Shown here: positions 11,896 through 21,791 of the stretch, piece by piece
How the letters are laid out: every line of letters starts with the position of its first letter
How positions within the stretch are numbered: position 1 is the first letter of the stretch
DNA from: an uncultured Alphaproteobacteria bacterium
GTDB taxonomy: Bacteria > Pseudomonadota > Alphaproteobacteria > Rhodobacterales > Rhodobacteraceae
DNA: 64,000 nucleotides
Assembly: GCA_902533625.1 (NCBI GenBank)
Contig: CACAMI010000001.1
Span: 124,001 to 188,000, forward strand
Direction: 5' to 3'
Made by a program: the position numbers and the translations under genes
The notes under the pieces: model-generated
Seen by the model: only the letters and a program-made list of their open reading frames with translations
Database searches by the model: none
What the model was told of the DNA's origin: nothing

Positions 11896-12642
11896 TTGGC
11901 AGATAATGAAGTAAATTTCGGATTTAAAAAAGTTAAGATGTCTGAGAAGCCAAGGCTTGTTAACGATGTGTTCTCAGGCGTTGCTAATAACTATGATATT
12001 ATGAATGATGTCATGAGCTTAGGAATCCACAGAATCTGGAAAAATTTAATGATGGATTGGTTGGCTCCTAGACCTGGTCAAAATTTAATTGACGTAGCTG
12101 GTGGCACGGGAGATATTGGGAAGCGTTTTTTAGATAGGTGTAAAGGAAATGCGGAAGTCAAAATAGTTGACTTTACTCAAGAAATGATTTCCTTCGGAAA
12201 GAGAAAGACTGAAGATTATAGATATAAGAATCAGCTAGCTTGGTTTTGTGCTGACGCGATGCGATTGCCATTTTCGAATAATAATTTTCACTCATATACG
12301 ATCTCTTTTGGTCTTAGAAATGTTTTGGATATTAATAAAGCTCTAGAAGAAGCATATAGAGTTCTCCGACCTGGTGGAAGAATCCTAATTTTAGAATTTA
12401 GCACTTTAATAGATAAAAATCTTCAGCGCTTATACGATAAATACTCTTTTGGAGTTATTCCATGGTTAGGAAAGGTTATTGCGAAAGATAAAGAAAGTTA
12501 CCAATATCTTGTCGAGAGCATAAGAAATTTTCCAAAACAAAATGAGTTAGTTGATCTAATGATTTCCGCAGGGTTTAAAGAGGTAAAATATAGAAATTTA
12601 TCTATGGGAATAGTTGCCTTACACTCTGGGTGGAAATTATAA
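11896..12642 (+). CDS. ubiE: Ubiquinone/menaquinone C-methyltransferase
   Basis: SAM-dependent C-methyltransferase of ubiquinone biosynthesis, methylating the benzoquinol ring. The N-terminus VNFGFKKV, followed by VFSGVANNYDIMNDVMSLGIHRIWK, matches the alphaproteobacterial UbiE start, and DVAGGTGDIGKRFL is the SAM motif. SFGLRNVLDINKALEEAYRVLRPGGR is the second family signature. The start is a TTG at 11896 with AAGGCGG ten bases upstream; a later ATG would delete the conserved N-terminus. ubiB begins two bases after its stop, so the pair is almost certainly an operon. Confidence 0.97.
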   Translation: MADNEVNFGFKKVKMSEKPRLVNDVFSGVANNYDIMNDVMSLGIHRIWKNLMMDWLAPRPGQNLIDVAGGTGDIGKRFLDRCKGNAEVKIVDFTQEMISFGKRKTEDYRYKNQLAWFCADAMRLPFSNNNFHSYTISFGLRNVLDINKALEEAYRVLRPGGRILILEFSTLIDKNLQRLYDKYSFGVIPWLGKVIAKDKESYQYLVESIRNFPKQNELVDLMISAGFKEVKYRNLSMGIVALHSGWKL

Positions 12643-12643
12643 A

Positions 12644-14182
12644 GTGCGTGGCCCACACAACATTTGGCGAGTAATAAGGGTCGGATCCACCTTCGAACGT
12701 ACAGGTGCGATGAAGTTTTTACTTAAGAGGTTAAATGTTCCCTTTTCATTAAGAATCATTGCGCGAATTCTTGGATTGCCTTTTAAACCTCTAGGACATA
12801 GGGGAGACCCTCTCCAACCTCCATTATTAAGGGCAATAACAGCTTTAGGACCTGCTTACATTAAGTTTGGACAACTCCTGTCTACTAGACCTGACATAGT
12901 TGGTGATGAAATAGCAAGTGAACTATTGGTCTTACAAGATTCTTTACCTGCATTTAAAAAAAAGACTGCTATTGATATTATTGAAGCTGAATTAGGTGCC
13001 AAAATCAGTGAAACTTTTGTATCACTATCAGAACCTAAGGCCGCCGCATCATTGGCACAAGTTCACAAAGCTGTTTTAAAGTCAGATGGAAGGGAAGTGG
13101 CCGTAAAAGTTTTGAGACCAGGTATTGAGAAAGCTTTCTTAAAAGACATTGATTCCTTTTTTTTTATAGCAAGACTTTCAGAAGTTTTGGCGCCTTCCAT
13201 AAGAAGACTAAAACCATTAAAAGTTATTGAACATTTTAAAGGTATAGTGCTGGAAGAGCTGGATTTGAGAATGGAGCTGGCAGCAGCAGCAGAGTTTAAG
13301 TCAAACACCGAAAACGATGACGAATTCACTGTTCCTTCAGTGTTATGGGAGCTTTCAACTAGAAGAGTGATGATTACTGAATGGGTTAACGGTATACCTT
13401 TAAGTAAGAGGGATGAGCTTAAAAAAGCAAATACTGATTTAGAAGAGCTGGCAAAGCGCATAGTGCAGAAATTTTTAACTCACGCTTTGCATGACGGATT
13501 TTTCCATGCGGATATGCATCAAGGAAATCTTATGAGGGGTGCCAAAGATAACTTAATAGCGATGGATTTTGGTATTATGGGCAGAATAGATCCTTATACC
13601 CGAAGAGTTTATGCAGAAATACTAATGGGCTTTTTAAATAAAGATTATTTTCGGGTTGCAGAGGTTCATTTTGAAGCAGGTTATGTTCCAATCGACCAAG
13701 ATGTAAATGTTTTTGCTCAATCGCTAAGGGCTGTAGCAGAACCTATTTTTGGTATGGAGGCTAATAATATATCCATGGCCCGACTTCTTAAACATCTATT
13801 TGATGTTACTGAACGGTTTGGAATGGAAACTAGAACGGAACTATTACTTTTACAAAGGACTATGGTTGTAGTGGAAGGGGTTGCGCGTTCTTTAGATCCC
13901 AACCTAAATATATGGGAAACTGCAAAGCCAGTAGTTGAGGATTATATAAAGGAAAATCTTGGACCCAAAGCGATCTTAAGAGATCTTTCTAAGGCGATAT
14001 ATACACTTTCAAGGTTTGGTCCTCACATCCCATTTTTCTTAGAAAAATCTTTACGGAAAATATTAGAACCTCCGCCAAAAAAAGAAAAGAAGAGGCGGCT
14101 GCCAGCCCTATTAGGAGGGATAACGATTGGGATTGTTATTTCAATACTTTCAATCGGTCTCGGAATTTTATGGCTACAATAA
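12644..14182 (+). CDS. ubiB: Ubiquinone biosynthesis kinase-like ATPase UbiB
   Basis: Atypical protein-kinase-like (ADCK/ABC1) ATPase needed for ubiquinone synthesis, anchored at the inner membrane. Key parts are ALGPAYIKFGQLLSTRPD (the KxGQ motif that replaces the normal P-loop), the AAASLAQVH loop, VAVKVLRPG with the ATP-binding lysine, the catalytic-loop-like DGFFHADMHQGNL, and MDFGIMGR. Two hydrophobic C-terminal segments complete it (last 30 residues). I place the start at GTG 12644, whose product opens VRGPHNIWRVIR as in relatives; GGTGGA lies upstream within the end of ubiE. A TTG 30 bases earlier is possible but unlikely. Confidence 0.96.
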   Translation: MRGPHNIWRVIRVGSTFERTGAMKFLLKRLNVPFSLRIIARILGLPFKPLGHRGDPLQPPLLRAITALGPAYIKFGQLLSTRPDIVGDEIASELLVLQDSLPAFKKKTAIDIIEAELGAKISETFVSLSEPKAAASLAQVHKAVLKSDGREVAVKVLRPGIEKAFLKDIDSFFFIARLSEVLAPSIRRLKPLKVIEHFKGIVLEELDLRMELAAAAEFKSNTENDDEFTVPSVLWELSTRRVMITEWVNGIPLSKRDELKKANTDLEELAKRIVQKFLTHALHDGFFHADMHQGNLMRGAKDNLIAMDFGIMGRIDPYTRRVYAEILMGFLNKDYFRVAEVHFEAGYVPIDQDVNVFAQSLRAVAEPIFGMEANNISMARLLKHLFDVTERFGMETRTELLLLQRTMVVVEGVARSLDPNLNIWETAKPVVEDYIKENLGPKAILRDLSKAIYTLSRFGPHIPFFLEKSLRKILEPPPKKEKKRRLPALLGGITIGIVISILSIGLGILWLQ

Positions 14183-14226
14183 TTAATCCATAGATAAATA
14201 TAGATTTTTTGAAGAATTGGTTTATT

Positions 14227-14232
14227 TATAAT
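14227..14232 (+). promoter_or_regulatory. tRNA-Arg promoter -10 box
   Basis: A perfect TATAAT lies nine bases before the mature tRNA-Arg 5' end, as expected for a short-leader tRNA promoter. Upstream is a T-rich run, but no clear TTGACA at the right distance. The gap from the ubiB stop is only about 45 bases. Confidence 0.5.
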
Positions 14233-14241
14233 GCGTCTAGT

Positions 14242-14318
<77 letters not shown>

Positions 14319-14378
14319 ATAAAATATAGGTTATAATCGATATTCTATGAAATTTTACTATTTAAGCTCGATATTATT

Positions 14379-15506
14379 CTAATTACTTTCTAATGAAGGA
14401 AGGTATTTGGACACTGCCTCTAACCCCGTTTTTAATATTTCAGGATCATTTGCGTATCCAATACGTATCCAGCCTTCCATATTCAGAGTGCTTCCAGGAG
14501 CAAACAGAACACCAGTGTTTTTTAAAATATCGATACAAAAAATTCTTGATGGTATATCATAATCATATTTTAGTAACGCTGTTGTGCCTCCTTTTGGTTT
14601 GATGTAGGAGAACCTTTTCTCTTTTTTTACCCAATCATCGAGTACTCTGAGGTTACCTCTAATAATGGGGATATTTCTTTCGGAAATGCGTTCTCTATTC
14701 TCTAAGGCGATAGAGGCGCAGTAATCATTAATCATACCAACGCTGATTGTATTATAATCCCTGTGGCGAAAAATCATTTTTAAAATTTCATGAGATGAAA
14801 CTATCCACCCTAATCTTAATCCTGCCAATGAGTATGTTTTTGACATGCTACCAGTGCTGATACCTTTATCATAAAGGTCAGCAATGGAAGTAGTATATTC
14901 GGGTCCACTTTGATTGGTCCCACGATAAACTTCATCACATAATATGTAGGCGTCATGAGAGATTGCTAATTCAACAATTCTAGCTAGTAAATCTTCATTA
15001 ATCACTGAACCCGTAGGGTTGTTTGGATTAGTTAAGGAAATTAATTTAGTCTTTGAACTTAATGAGTTTTTAAGTTCATTCAGGTCTGGCAAAAAATTAT
15101 TTTCTGCCTTCAACTGTACTATTTTTATTTCAGCTCCTAAGCTTTCCGGTACGGAATAGTGTTGTTGATAGGTAGGCATTATCGAGGTAACAGAATCTCC
15201 TGGCGATATCAAAGCATTATAAACAAGAGAGTTAGCTCCAATAGCTCCGTGAGAAATAATTACGTTCTGCTTTTCCTTTTTCTGAAAAAGTGATGCAATT
15301 AGTGTTCTTAGCCTATCTGTCCCCTCTATAGCTCCATAAGTCATCGTCATTGTAGAGATTTCTTGATAAAAGTTGGTGTTTGTTCCTGAGAGTTTAAGCA
15401 AATCGTTTATAGACATTGGCTTTATACAAGTTTCAGCCAAATTGTAATCGCAATGGTCCTCAAATTCATTCATCCACATTTCTATGCCAAAAGGATCTAT
15501 AAGCAC
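14379..15506 (-). CDS. PLP-dependent aminotransferase, class I/II
   Basis: Fold-type I pyridoxal-phosphate enzyme of 375 residues, probably an amino-acid aminotransferase. It shows SHGAIGANSLVYNAL (phosphate-binding region), LTNPNNPTGS, CDEVYRG with the aspartate that contacts the pyridine nitrogen, and the Schiff-base lysine in GSMSKTYSLAGLRLGW. The C-terminal arginine that binds the substrate carboxylate is likely in GWIRIGYA. The substrate cannot be told from the sequence; the closest resemblance I recall is to capreomycidine-synthase-like and arginine-related aminotransferases. The start is a GTG with GGAG upstream. It is transcribed toward the tRNA-Arg gene. Confidence 0.87.
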   Translation of the reverse strand: MLIDPFGIEMWMNEFEDHCDYNLAETCIKPMSINDLLKLSGTNTNFYQEISTMTMTYGAIEGTDRLRTLIASLFQKKEKQNVIISHGAIGANSLVYNALISPGDSVTSIMPTYQQHYSVPESLGAEIKIVQLKAENNFLPDLNELKNSLSSKTKLISLTNPNNPTGSVINEDLLARIVELAISHDAYILCDEVYRGTNQSGPEYTTSIADLYDKGISTGSMSKTYSLAGLRLGWIVSSHEILKMIFRHRDYNTISVGMINDYCASIALENRERISERNIPIIRGNLRVLDDWVKKEKRFSYIKPKGGTTALLKYDYDIPSRIFCIDILKNTGVLFAPGSTLNMEGWIRIGYANDPEILKTGLEAVSKYLPSLESN

Positions 15507-15571
15507 TTTGGTTTACTCCTTGAAAATTTAATAAGAAAATATCAATACTTTAACAAAACCTTCCTGGTAGC

Positions 15572-15982
15572 CTATGACTTCAGTCTTCGTAGATATCTAA
15601 AAGATTGAATACAAAGTAAGGAAAACCCAAATCCAGTTAATAGCAGCATTAACTTTGAACTGCTTACGTAAATATTTCCAAATGGGTCTGAGCCTGTCAC
15701 TAAACTTCTCAAAAAATCCAAACCGCCGAGAAAGCATAGGAGGCCAAAGATTACAACGATGTGCATAAATAATTTTTGCTTGCTAGGATACCATTTAGAA
15801 AGGAACCCTAGCAAACAAATGGGAATGCCGAGCATAGCAGGAATCCAAGAGGTGACAGATTGGCTATTGGAAAGGATGCTAACGATCATTGCCCATAATA
15901 TGAGAATTACTCCATAATTTATAGAAATATCCCTCATGTTCATCCCTAAAAAAATAAATTCCTTTTGAGGTTCTTTTGTCAT
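15572..15982 (-). CDS. Small integral membrane protein, unknown
   Basis: A 136-residue protein I do not recognise. It has four hydrophobic segments in the reading order GVILILWAMIVSIL, IPAMLGIPICLLGFL, MHIVVIFGLLCFLGGL and LMLLLTGFGFSLLCI, with basic loops (KWYPSKQK, RYLRRLKS) suggesting cytoplasmic ends. The C-terminus is strongly basic. The ATG at 15982 is preferred over the longer frame (to 16045) because GGAG lies six bases upstream. It precedes the aminotransferase gene by 65 bases on the same strand and might share its transcript. Confidence 0.7.
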   Translation of the reverse strand: MTKEPQKEFIFLGMNMRDISINYGVILILWAMIVSILSNSQSVTSWIPAMLGIPICLLGFLSKWYPSKQKLFMHIVVIFGLLCFLGGLDFLRSLVTGSDPFGNIYVSSSKLMLLLTGFGFSLLCIQSFRYLRRLKS

Positions 15983-16135
15983 GCAATTCTCCAACTCTCT
16001 ATGATTTGGTTTCGATTGTGTCTTCAATCTATTATTTTTCGGCAATCAATCCAATAGATTTTATATACTCATTGTTAAAAAATATGATTTAAATGGAGGC
16101 ACATCCGTGAATGCCTTAGAGAAAAATTTGCCTAA

Positions 16136-17347
16136 TTAAAATTCTCTCCAATTGATCTGAGAATGGTTACTTTTCTTAGATTTGTTTTCCTCAAGATTTA
16201 TTTCATCTTTTGTAAAGTTGGCAAATGACATTCGGTAGTCATGCACGGTCCTCAAAGACACATTCAATTGGTTTGCTATAAAATGATCAGGAAGCCCCTT
16301 TTTGATAGCTTTGTAAGCGTAAAGATTTCTAAAGCTAGAAACATTACGCTTAAGTCCATTTTTAAAAATATTTATTTTTGCAAAGCCCAATAGGGAAATA
16401 AGGCTTCGGCTGGTATTTAAGGGTGCCCTGTTTATTCTTACGTTGTACAGAATTTTTTCATTATCTGGTGGCTGACCTCCAAGTTCTTCAGTACGGAGAT
16501 TTCGTAGATTTTTTATATAGGTTTTTGCCTCACTATCAAACTCCACTACCCTATAGCCTACTCGGGATTCAATATTGCAACACAAAATTTCGTCCCTAAG
16601 GAAAAAATCTTCGTAGCTTAATTGGCCTAACTCTACAGATTTTAAGCCTGAAAATGCACTTAAACCAATTAGATTAGAAAATATATATCTGTCTCGCCAC
16701 CCATGCCTGCCTTCCCGGATCCACGATAAGATAACATCTTGCATTCTATTGTGCTCATCGGTGGAAAAAAAAGGAAGTGTGGGCAGATCTCTTCCTTTGT
16801 TCTCAAATCTAAAGTCAGGAAGCATTTTAATAAAGCCCTTTTTATAGGCGTACCTGAAAACCTTTCTTAGGTATGAGAGTTCGCGTTTAATTGTGGCATC
16901 AGAGGGAATTAGCCTGACATAATTTAACCTTCTCCAAATAACAAAATCATTCACCTCTTTTGCGGTGATTTTTGACATATTGTATCTTCCAAAAAAATCC
17001 AAGGCGTAGCGCTTTAAGGCGTAAATGCTGCGGTTGGCTCCCTCACGAGATTCGTTGATGCTAGTTTTAAGAAATAAATGAAACACCTCAGAAAACTTTT
17101 TTGTATATAAGCTACTTTCGCCAATAGAACTGCCCCTTAGTATAGAATGATATTTCCTGGCAATTCCCTCTGCTTCCCTGAAGTCACTACTTCCCGTCGA
17201 CACCCTTTTGCATCCATTTAAGCCTGATATCCTAAGTCGAGCATGATAATTTTTTCGGTTAGAATCTCCTCTTGTAAATAGAACTATTAACCCATCCCCA
17301 TCCAAGTCATAGATTCTATTTCCAAAATTACTGACTCTAGTTTTCAT
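16136..17347 (-). CDS. Tyrosine-recombinase-like protein with substituted active site
   Basis: A 403-residue protein with the layout of phage-type integrases: an arm-binding-like N-terminus (about 1-75), a helical core-binding domain (about 85-185, KRYALDFFGRYNMSKITAKEVNDFV) and a catalytic-domain fold after 190. The nucleophile position is kept (Y371 in TVHDYRMSF), as is the second arginine (R340 in SSFRNLYAY). However, the first catalytic arginine is lysine (K236 in FSGLKSVEL), the HxxR histidine is serine (S337), and the GH position reads NV. It may therefore bind DNA without normal recombination. Its upstream region carries the 24-bp tandem repeats, and a serine-recombinase-like gene lies just beyond them on the same strand. 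Confidence 0.8.
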   Translation of the reverse strand: MKTRVSNFGNRIYDLDGDGLIVLFTRGDSNRKNYHARLRISGLNGCKRVSTGSSDFREAEGIARKYHSILRGSSIGESSLYTKKFSEVFHLFLKTSINESREGANRSIYALKRYALDFFGRYNMSKITAKEVNDFVIWRRLNYVRLIPSDATIKRELSYLRKVFRYAYKKGFIKMLPDFRFENKGRDLPTLPFFSTDEHNRMQDVILSWIREGRHGWRDRYIFSNLIGLSAFSGLKSVELGQLSYEDFFLRDEILCCNIESRVGYRVVEFDSEAKTYIKNLRNLRTEELGGQPPDNEKILYNVRINRAPLNTSRSLISLLGFAKINIFKNGLKRNVSSFRNLYAYKAIKKGLPDHFIANQLNVSLRTVHDYRMSFANFTKDEINLEENKSKKSNHSQINWREF

Positions 17348-17522
17348 AAGTTAGGCCATTTCAACATATAGATAATACACGTAGTTCTCAAAAATTAATA
17401 CAAAAATAAGCCCATTTAAGCACGTAAATAAAAATGCCTTGATAAATACTTGTTAAAAAAGGGATAAATTAAGTTGAAACACCGACAGGGGGGTTTTAAA
17501 GACTCACGTATGTGAAATGAAA

Positions 17523-17618
17523 TTAATATTTTGGTAATCTGAAATGAAATTTTACTGGACATTAACTAGTAAAATTCACTGGGCATTGAGCATTAAATTT
17601 TACTGGGTATTAATCATC
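17523..17618. repeat. Tandem 24-bp repeats (iteron-like)
   Basis: Three clear copies of a 24-bp unit start at 17547, 17571 and 17595, each with the core AAATTTTACTGGRYATTA or a close variant; ACTGG recurs at exactly 24-base spacing (17554, 17578, 17602). A fourth, degraded unit at 17523 keeps TTTTGG in phase. The array lies between the two recombinase-like genes, upstream of the tyrosine-type one, and its last copy runs into the stop codon of the serine-type one. It could be a binding site for one of these proteins. Confidence 0.8.
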
Positions 17619-18168
17619 GTAGTTGCACATTTTTGCCTCTTATTAGCCTGTAAACACTCATTCGACTAATACCAAGATTTTTTGCAGTTAAGGAAACCTT
17701 GCCAGTTCGAGAAAATTCTTCTCTGATCAAATCTGGATTCAGTGTTGCTTTTCTACCTTTATATTTTTTCATTTTCTTTGCTCTATATATTCCTTCTTTT
17801 TGACGCCGCTTTATTATCATGTGTTCAAAATCAGCTAAACTTTGTAATAAAGCCATTGAAGAATGTCCATCGGTGTTAGCCTTTGTGGGTTTGAAATTTA
17901 TATCTTCTCTAACAAAGCGGATAGAGGTACCCTTTTCCCAAAGAGCTGCAATAATTCTGTAAAGATCACGTACGTCTTTACCAAGGCAGTCCATACTTTG
18001 TGCAATGACCTGATCGCCTTCACTGGCAAATTTAATTAATTCTTCAAGCTCCGGCCTGTTTGAGCGAGAACCCAAAATGCGATCTTCAAAAATTTGATCA
18101 ACTGGCTCTAAAACCTGCTCGTGGGCTGTATTGTCTCCTAAAAAAATTTTTCGGTAACCAAATTTCAT
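17614..18168 (-). CDS. Serine-recombinase-like protein lacking the catalytic serine
   Basis: A 184-residue protein colinear with resolvase/invertase recombinases, with an N-terminal catalytic-domain fold (about 1-125) and a C-terminal helix-turn-helix (GRKATLNPDLIREEF, then SLTAKNLGISRMSVYRLIRG). The usual YxRVST is replaced by GYRKIFL, so the nucleophilic serine is F9 and the neighbouring arginine is K7. In the second motif DRLGR reads DCLGK (D60, C61, K64). An arginine equivalent to R45 seems kept (R38). The DNA-binding end is intact. This points to a non-cleaving DNA-binding derivative, or a fast-diverging relic. The 24-bp repeats begin at its stop codon. Confidence 0.82.
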   Translation of the reverse strand: MKFGYRKIFLGDNTAHEQVLEPVDQIFEDRILGSRSNRPELEELIKFASEGDQVIAQSMDCLGKDVRDLYRIIAALWEKGTSIRFVREDINFKPTKANTDGHSSMALLQSLADFEHMIIKRRQKEGIYRAKKMKKYKGRKATLNPDLIREEFSRTGKVSLTAKNLGISRMSVYRLIRGKNVQLR

Positions 18169-18371
18169 ATTTAAGGTGTATGTAATATTTAACTCTAATA
18201 GTAAAAATACTAAAATATATAGTTGATGTCTAGCTTAATATTCTATTTTTTGGTATTTTAAAAAAGTAAATAAAGTGTACTAATAGGATCTAGATGTAAA
18301 AAGTGCTTACGTATGTATTTTCCCATTTTTTAAGACTTATCGGGAAGCTTAAGAGTGAGAATAAGATTTAA

Positions 18372-18974
18372 ATGGTTAGACAGAGTAAAAGGATATTATT
18401 TCCAGTACGTAATGGATTTTGTTGCGGTGTAGATGAAGTAGGCCGAGGTGCCATAGCGGGTCCAGTGGTTTCAGCTGCGGTAATTTTACCAAGGGGGTAT
18501 TATCCGGTAGGTTTGGATGATTCTAAAAAACTGTCAAAATCTAAACGGGAAGACCTTTACGCATTTATGCAGGAAAAGGTACAGTTTGGTATAGGGCTAG
18601 CGACTCCAAAAGAGGTGGATAGAGTGAATGTACATCATGCCTCTCTCTTGGCAATGAGAAGGGCATTGGTAAATTTAAGAATAAGCCCAGAAATTGTTTT
18701 GATAGATGGAAAGTATGTTCCAAAAAACATTGATGCTTTTACTCAGTCAGTTGTTTCTGGGGATTCCCTAATTCCCGCAATTGCGGCGGCTTCCATTTTT
18801 GCTAAGGTTTATCGTGATAATTTAATGAGAAATCTGTCCAAAGTTCACACGGAATACGGGTGGGAAAATAATGTAGGGTATGGTACAAAGTATCACTTAG
18901 AGGGTTTAAAAAAACACGGCTTGACTTCAGAGCATAGGTGTTCCTTTGCACCCATACACAATATGTTGTGTTAA
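18372..18974 (+). CDS. rnhB: Ribonuclease HII
   Basis: Cleaves RNA in RNA-DNA hybrids and removes single ribonucleotides from DNA. The catalytic acids are visible as CGVDEVGRGAIAGP (D21, E22), VLIDGK near residue 118 and YRDN near 155, and the C-terminal NVGYGTKYHLEGLKKHGLTSEHRCSFAP is typical of RNase HII. The length (200) is normal. The gene lies directly before ccrM, a pairing common in Rhodobacterales. Confidence 0.97.
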   Translation: MVRQSKRILFPVRNGFCCGVDEVGRGAIAGPVVSAAVILPRGYYPVGLDDSKKLSKSKREDLYAFMQEKVQFGIGLATPKEVDRVNVHHASLLAMRRALVNLRISPEIVLIDGKYVPKNIDAFTQSVVSGDSLIPAIAAASIFAKVYRDNLMRNLSKVHTEYGWENNVGYGTKYHLEGLKKHGLTSEHRCSFAPIHNMLC

Positions 18975-19012
18975 AGAAATAAAATAACCTTTTGATCTAA
19001 AAAAGAAATTGA

Positions 19013-20161
<1,149 letters not shown>

Positions 20162-20184
20162 ATTTATCAGGGTTGGTGAAAAGA

Positions 20185-21252
20185 TTAAAACTTTATGCTA
20201 GAAGTTAAAACCTTTTTTGCAAGACCGGGAAGTGAGTCAATTAAATTTTGGTCAAAAAGGTGAGCCTCGGATCCCGAAGGGATTTTACTTATTTCCGCTT
20301 TATAAACGGAAAGGACGAGTTTGAAATGAGTAAAGGCGTGATAAATTTTATTGGAAGATATTTTCCAGGAAGCTGCAAAAGGTGGACCCAATAAAGCCTT
20401 GTCATCCAGCCATCCAAAGGTGGGTGGACAAAGCATATTAGGTAAAAGGCCAATTGACGGTCTTCGGACTAGTACAACATACCTGCCTTGAGTTGCAACA
20501 TATATTGTCCCATACCTAATAGGTTTTTCCTTGCGACGGCTTTTTTTGGGAACTAGGTGAACAATATTTTTTATCCTAGAAAGGCACACTTTGTTCAAAG
20601 GACACCGATAACAAAGTGGATTGATGGGTCTGCAGATAGTAGCTCCTAGATCCATAACTGCTTGGGCATAATCACCAGATCTCTCAGTGGGGGTAAGCTT
20701 ATCAGAAAGTGAATAAATTTGTTTCTTCACCTCAATAATTGGCTTCCTTAAAGAAAAGATACGAGCCATAACTCTTTCAACATTTGCATCAACCACGGTA
20801 GCTTTTTTGTCAAAAGCTATAGCAACTATTGCAGCTGAAGTGTATGGCCCTATACCAGGAAGCTTCAATAGCTCTCCTATGGAATTCGGAAAGTGTCCTT
20901 TATAATCCTGAGAAATTATTCTTGCGCATTTAATTAGATTTCTAGCACGAGAATAGTAACCTAGCCCTGCCCACATAGAATACACATCTTCTTCTTTTGC
21001 ATTAGCCAAATCAAAAACGGTTGGCCATGTGTCGATAAATAAATTGAAATAGGGTATAACTGCTTTTACTGTAGTCTGCTGAAGCATAATTTCAGAGACC
21101 CAAATTAAGTATGGATAATTATTTCTGAAAACAAGATCTGCTTCGTTTTTGGATCTCCAAGGCAGCGTCCTACCATTGTCCTTGTACCAATTCAGAAGAA
21201 TATTAGGAATATTTTTCTGCTCTGCCACAGACTTTGAAATTAGTTTTTTCAT
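20185..21252 (-). CDS. mutY: Adenine DNA glycosylase MutY
   Basis: Removes adenine mispaired with 8-oxoguanine. The protein (355 residues) has the catalytic glutamate in SEIMLQQT (E54), the helix-hairpin-helix LPGIGPYTSAAI (131-142) with the catalytic aspartate in VDANVERV (D155), and the iron-sulfur cluster loop with cysteines spaced C-x6-C-x2-C-x5-C (CRPINPLCYRCPLNKVC). A C-terminal NUDIX-like domain for 8-oxoG recognition follows (KKSRRKEKPIRYGTIYVAT). It is divergent from dciA with a 69-base gap and convergent with ccrM. Confidence 0.97.
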   Translation of the reverse strand: MKKLISKSVAEQKNIPNILLNWYKDNGRTLPWRSKNEADLVFRNNYPYLIWVSEIMLQQTTVKAVIPYFNLFIDTWPTVFDLANAKEEDVYSMWAGLGYYSRARNLIKCARIISQDYKGHFPNSIGELLKLPGIGPYTSAAIVAIAFDKKATVVDANVERVMARIFSLRKPIIEVKKQIYSLSDKLTPTERSGDYAQAVMDLGATICRPINPLCYRCPLNKVCLSRIKNIVHLVPKKSRRKEKPIRYGTIYVATQGRYVVLVRRPSIGLLPNMLCPPTFGWLDDKALLGPPFAASWKISSNKIYHAFTHFKLVLSVYKAEISKIPSGSEAHLFDQNLIDSLPGLAKKVLTSSIKF

Positions 21253-21321
21253 ATGTTATAAAATTATGTGAATTAATAATTGCCTTTACCTATGAGCATA
21301 ATCTAGTGATCTGAATATTCA

Positions 21322-21708
21322 ATGAAGCAATACAGAAAAAGAAATGCAAGTAGGGATAGGTTCATAAGGGCCTCACATATTTTAGAAAGCGTAATTCAAA
21401 AAAATTTTAGCAAAAAAGGTTTTGAAGATAGTAGTCTTGTGTTTCGTTGGAGAGACATTGTCGGTAAGGAAATTTCTGAAGTAACGCGACCATTAAAATT
21501 AAATGTCTCCAAAGAAAACAAACTTACAACTTTAAAAATACAAGTAAATAGGGCATATGCCCCTCAAATCTCCCTAAGTCTGGATCAAATTAAAGCTAAG
21601 GTTAATCAATTTTTTGGATATAGGGCAATTTCAGAAATAGTTTTGCAGCAGAGAGGGCCTTATAGTTTTAAAGAAATGAATAAAGAAAATAATTTCACAA
21701 AAAAGTAA
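21322..21708 (+). CDS. DciA/DUF721-family protein
   Basis: A 128-residue basic protein of the DUF721 family; characterised members (DciA) load or support the replicative helicase DnaB in bacteria that lack DnaC. The conserved patch LVFRWRDIVGKEISEVTRPLKL is present, followed by LTTLKIQVNRAYAPQISLSLDQIKAKVNQFFGYRAI, the KH-like domain. The mutY-DUF721-dsbA order is conserved in Rhodobacteraceae. The helicase-loading role is transferred from the family, not visible here. Confidence 0.88.
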   Translation: MKQYRKRNASRDRFIRASHILESVIQKNFSKKGFEDSSLVFRWRDIVGKEISEVTRPLKLNVSKENKLTTLKIQVNRAYAPQISLSLDQIKAKVNQFFGYRAISEIVLQQRGPYSFKEMNKENNFTKK

Positions 21709-21791
21709 CCTTAAAAAATGTCATCTAAAATTAGATATGATTGTAGATTGCATTAATAGAAGTTGAGATTTAACATCAGTAAAATCAAAAG

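Noticed and set aside
17480-17560. A transcription terminator after the serine-recombinase-like gene
   Set aside because: The GACAGGGGGGTTTT run has no perfect complementary arm; pairing is imperfect and not followed by a clean T-run on the relevant strand.
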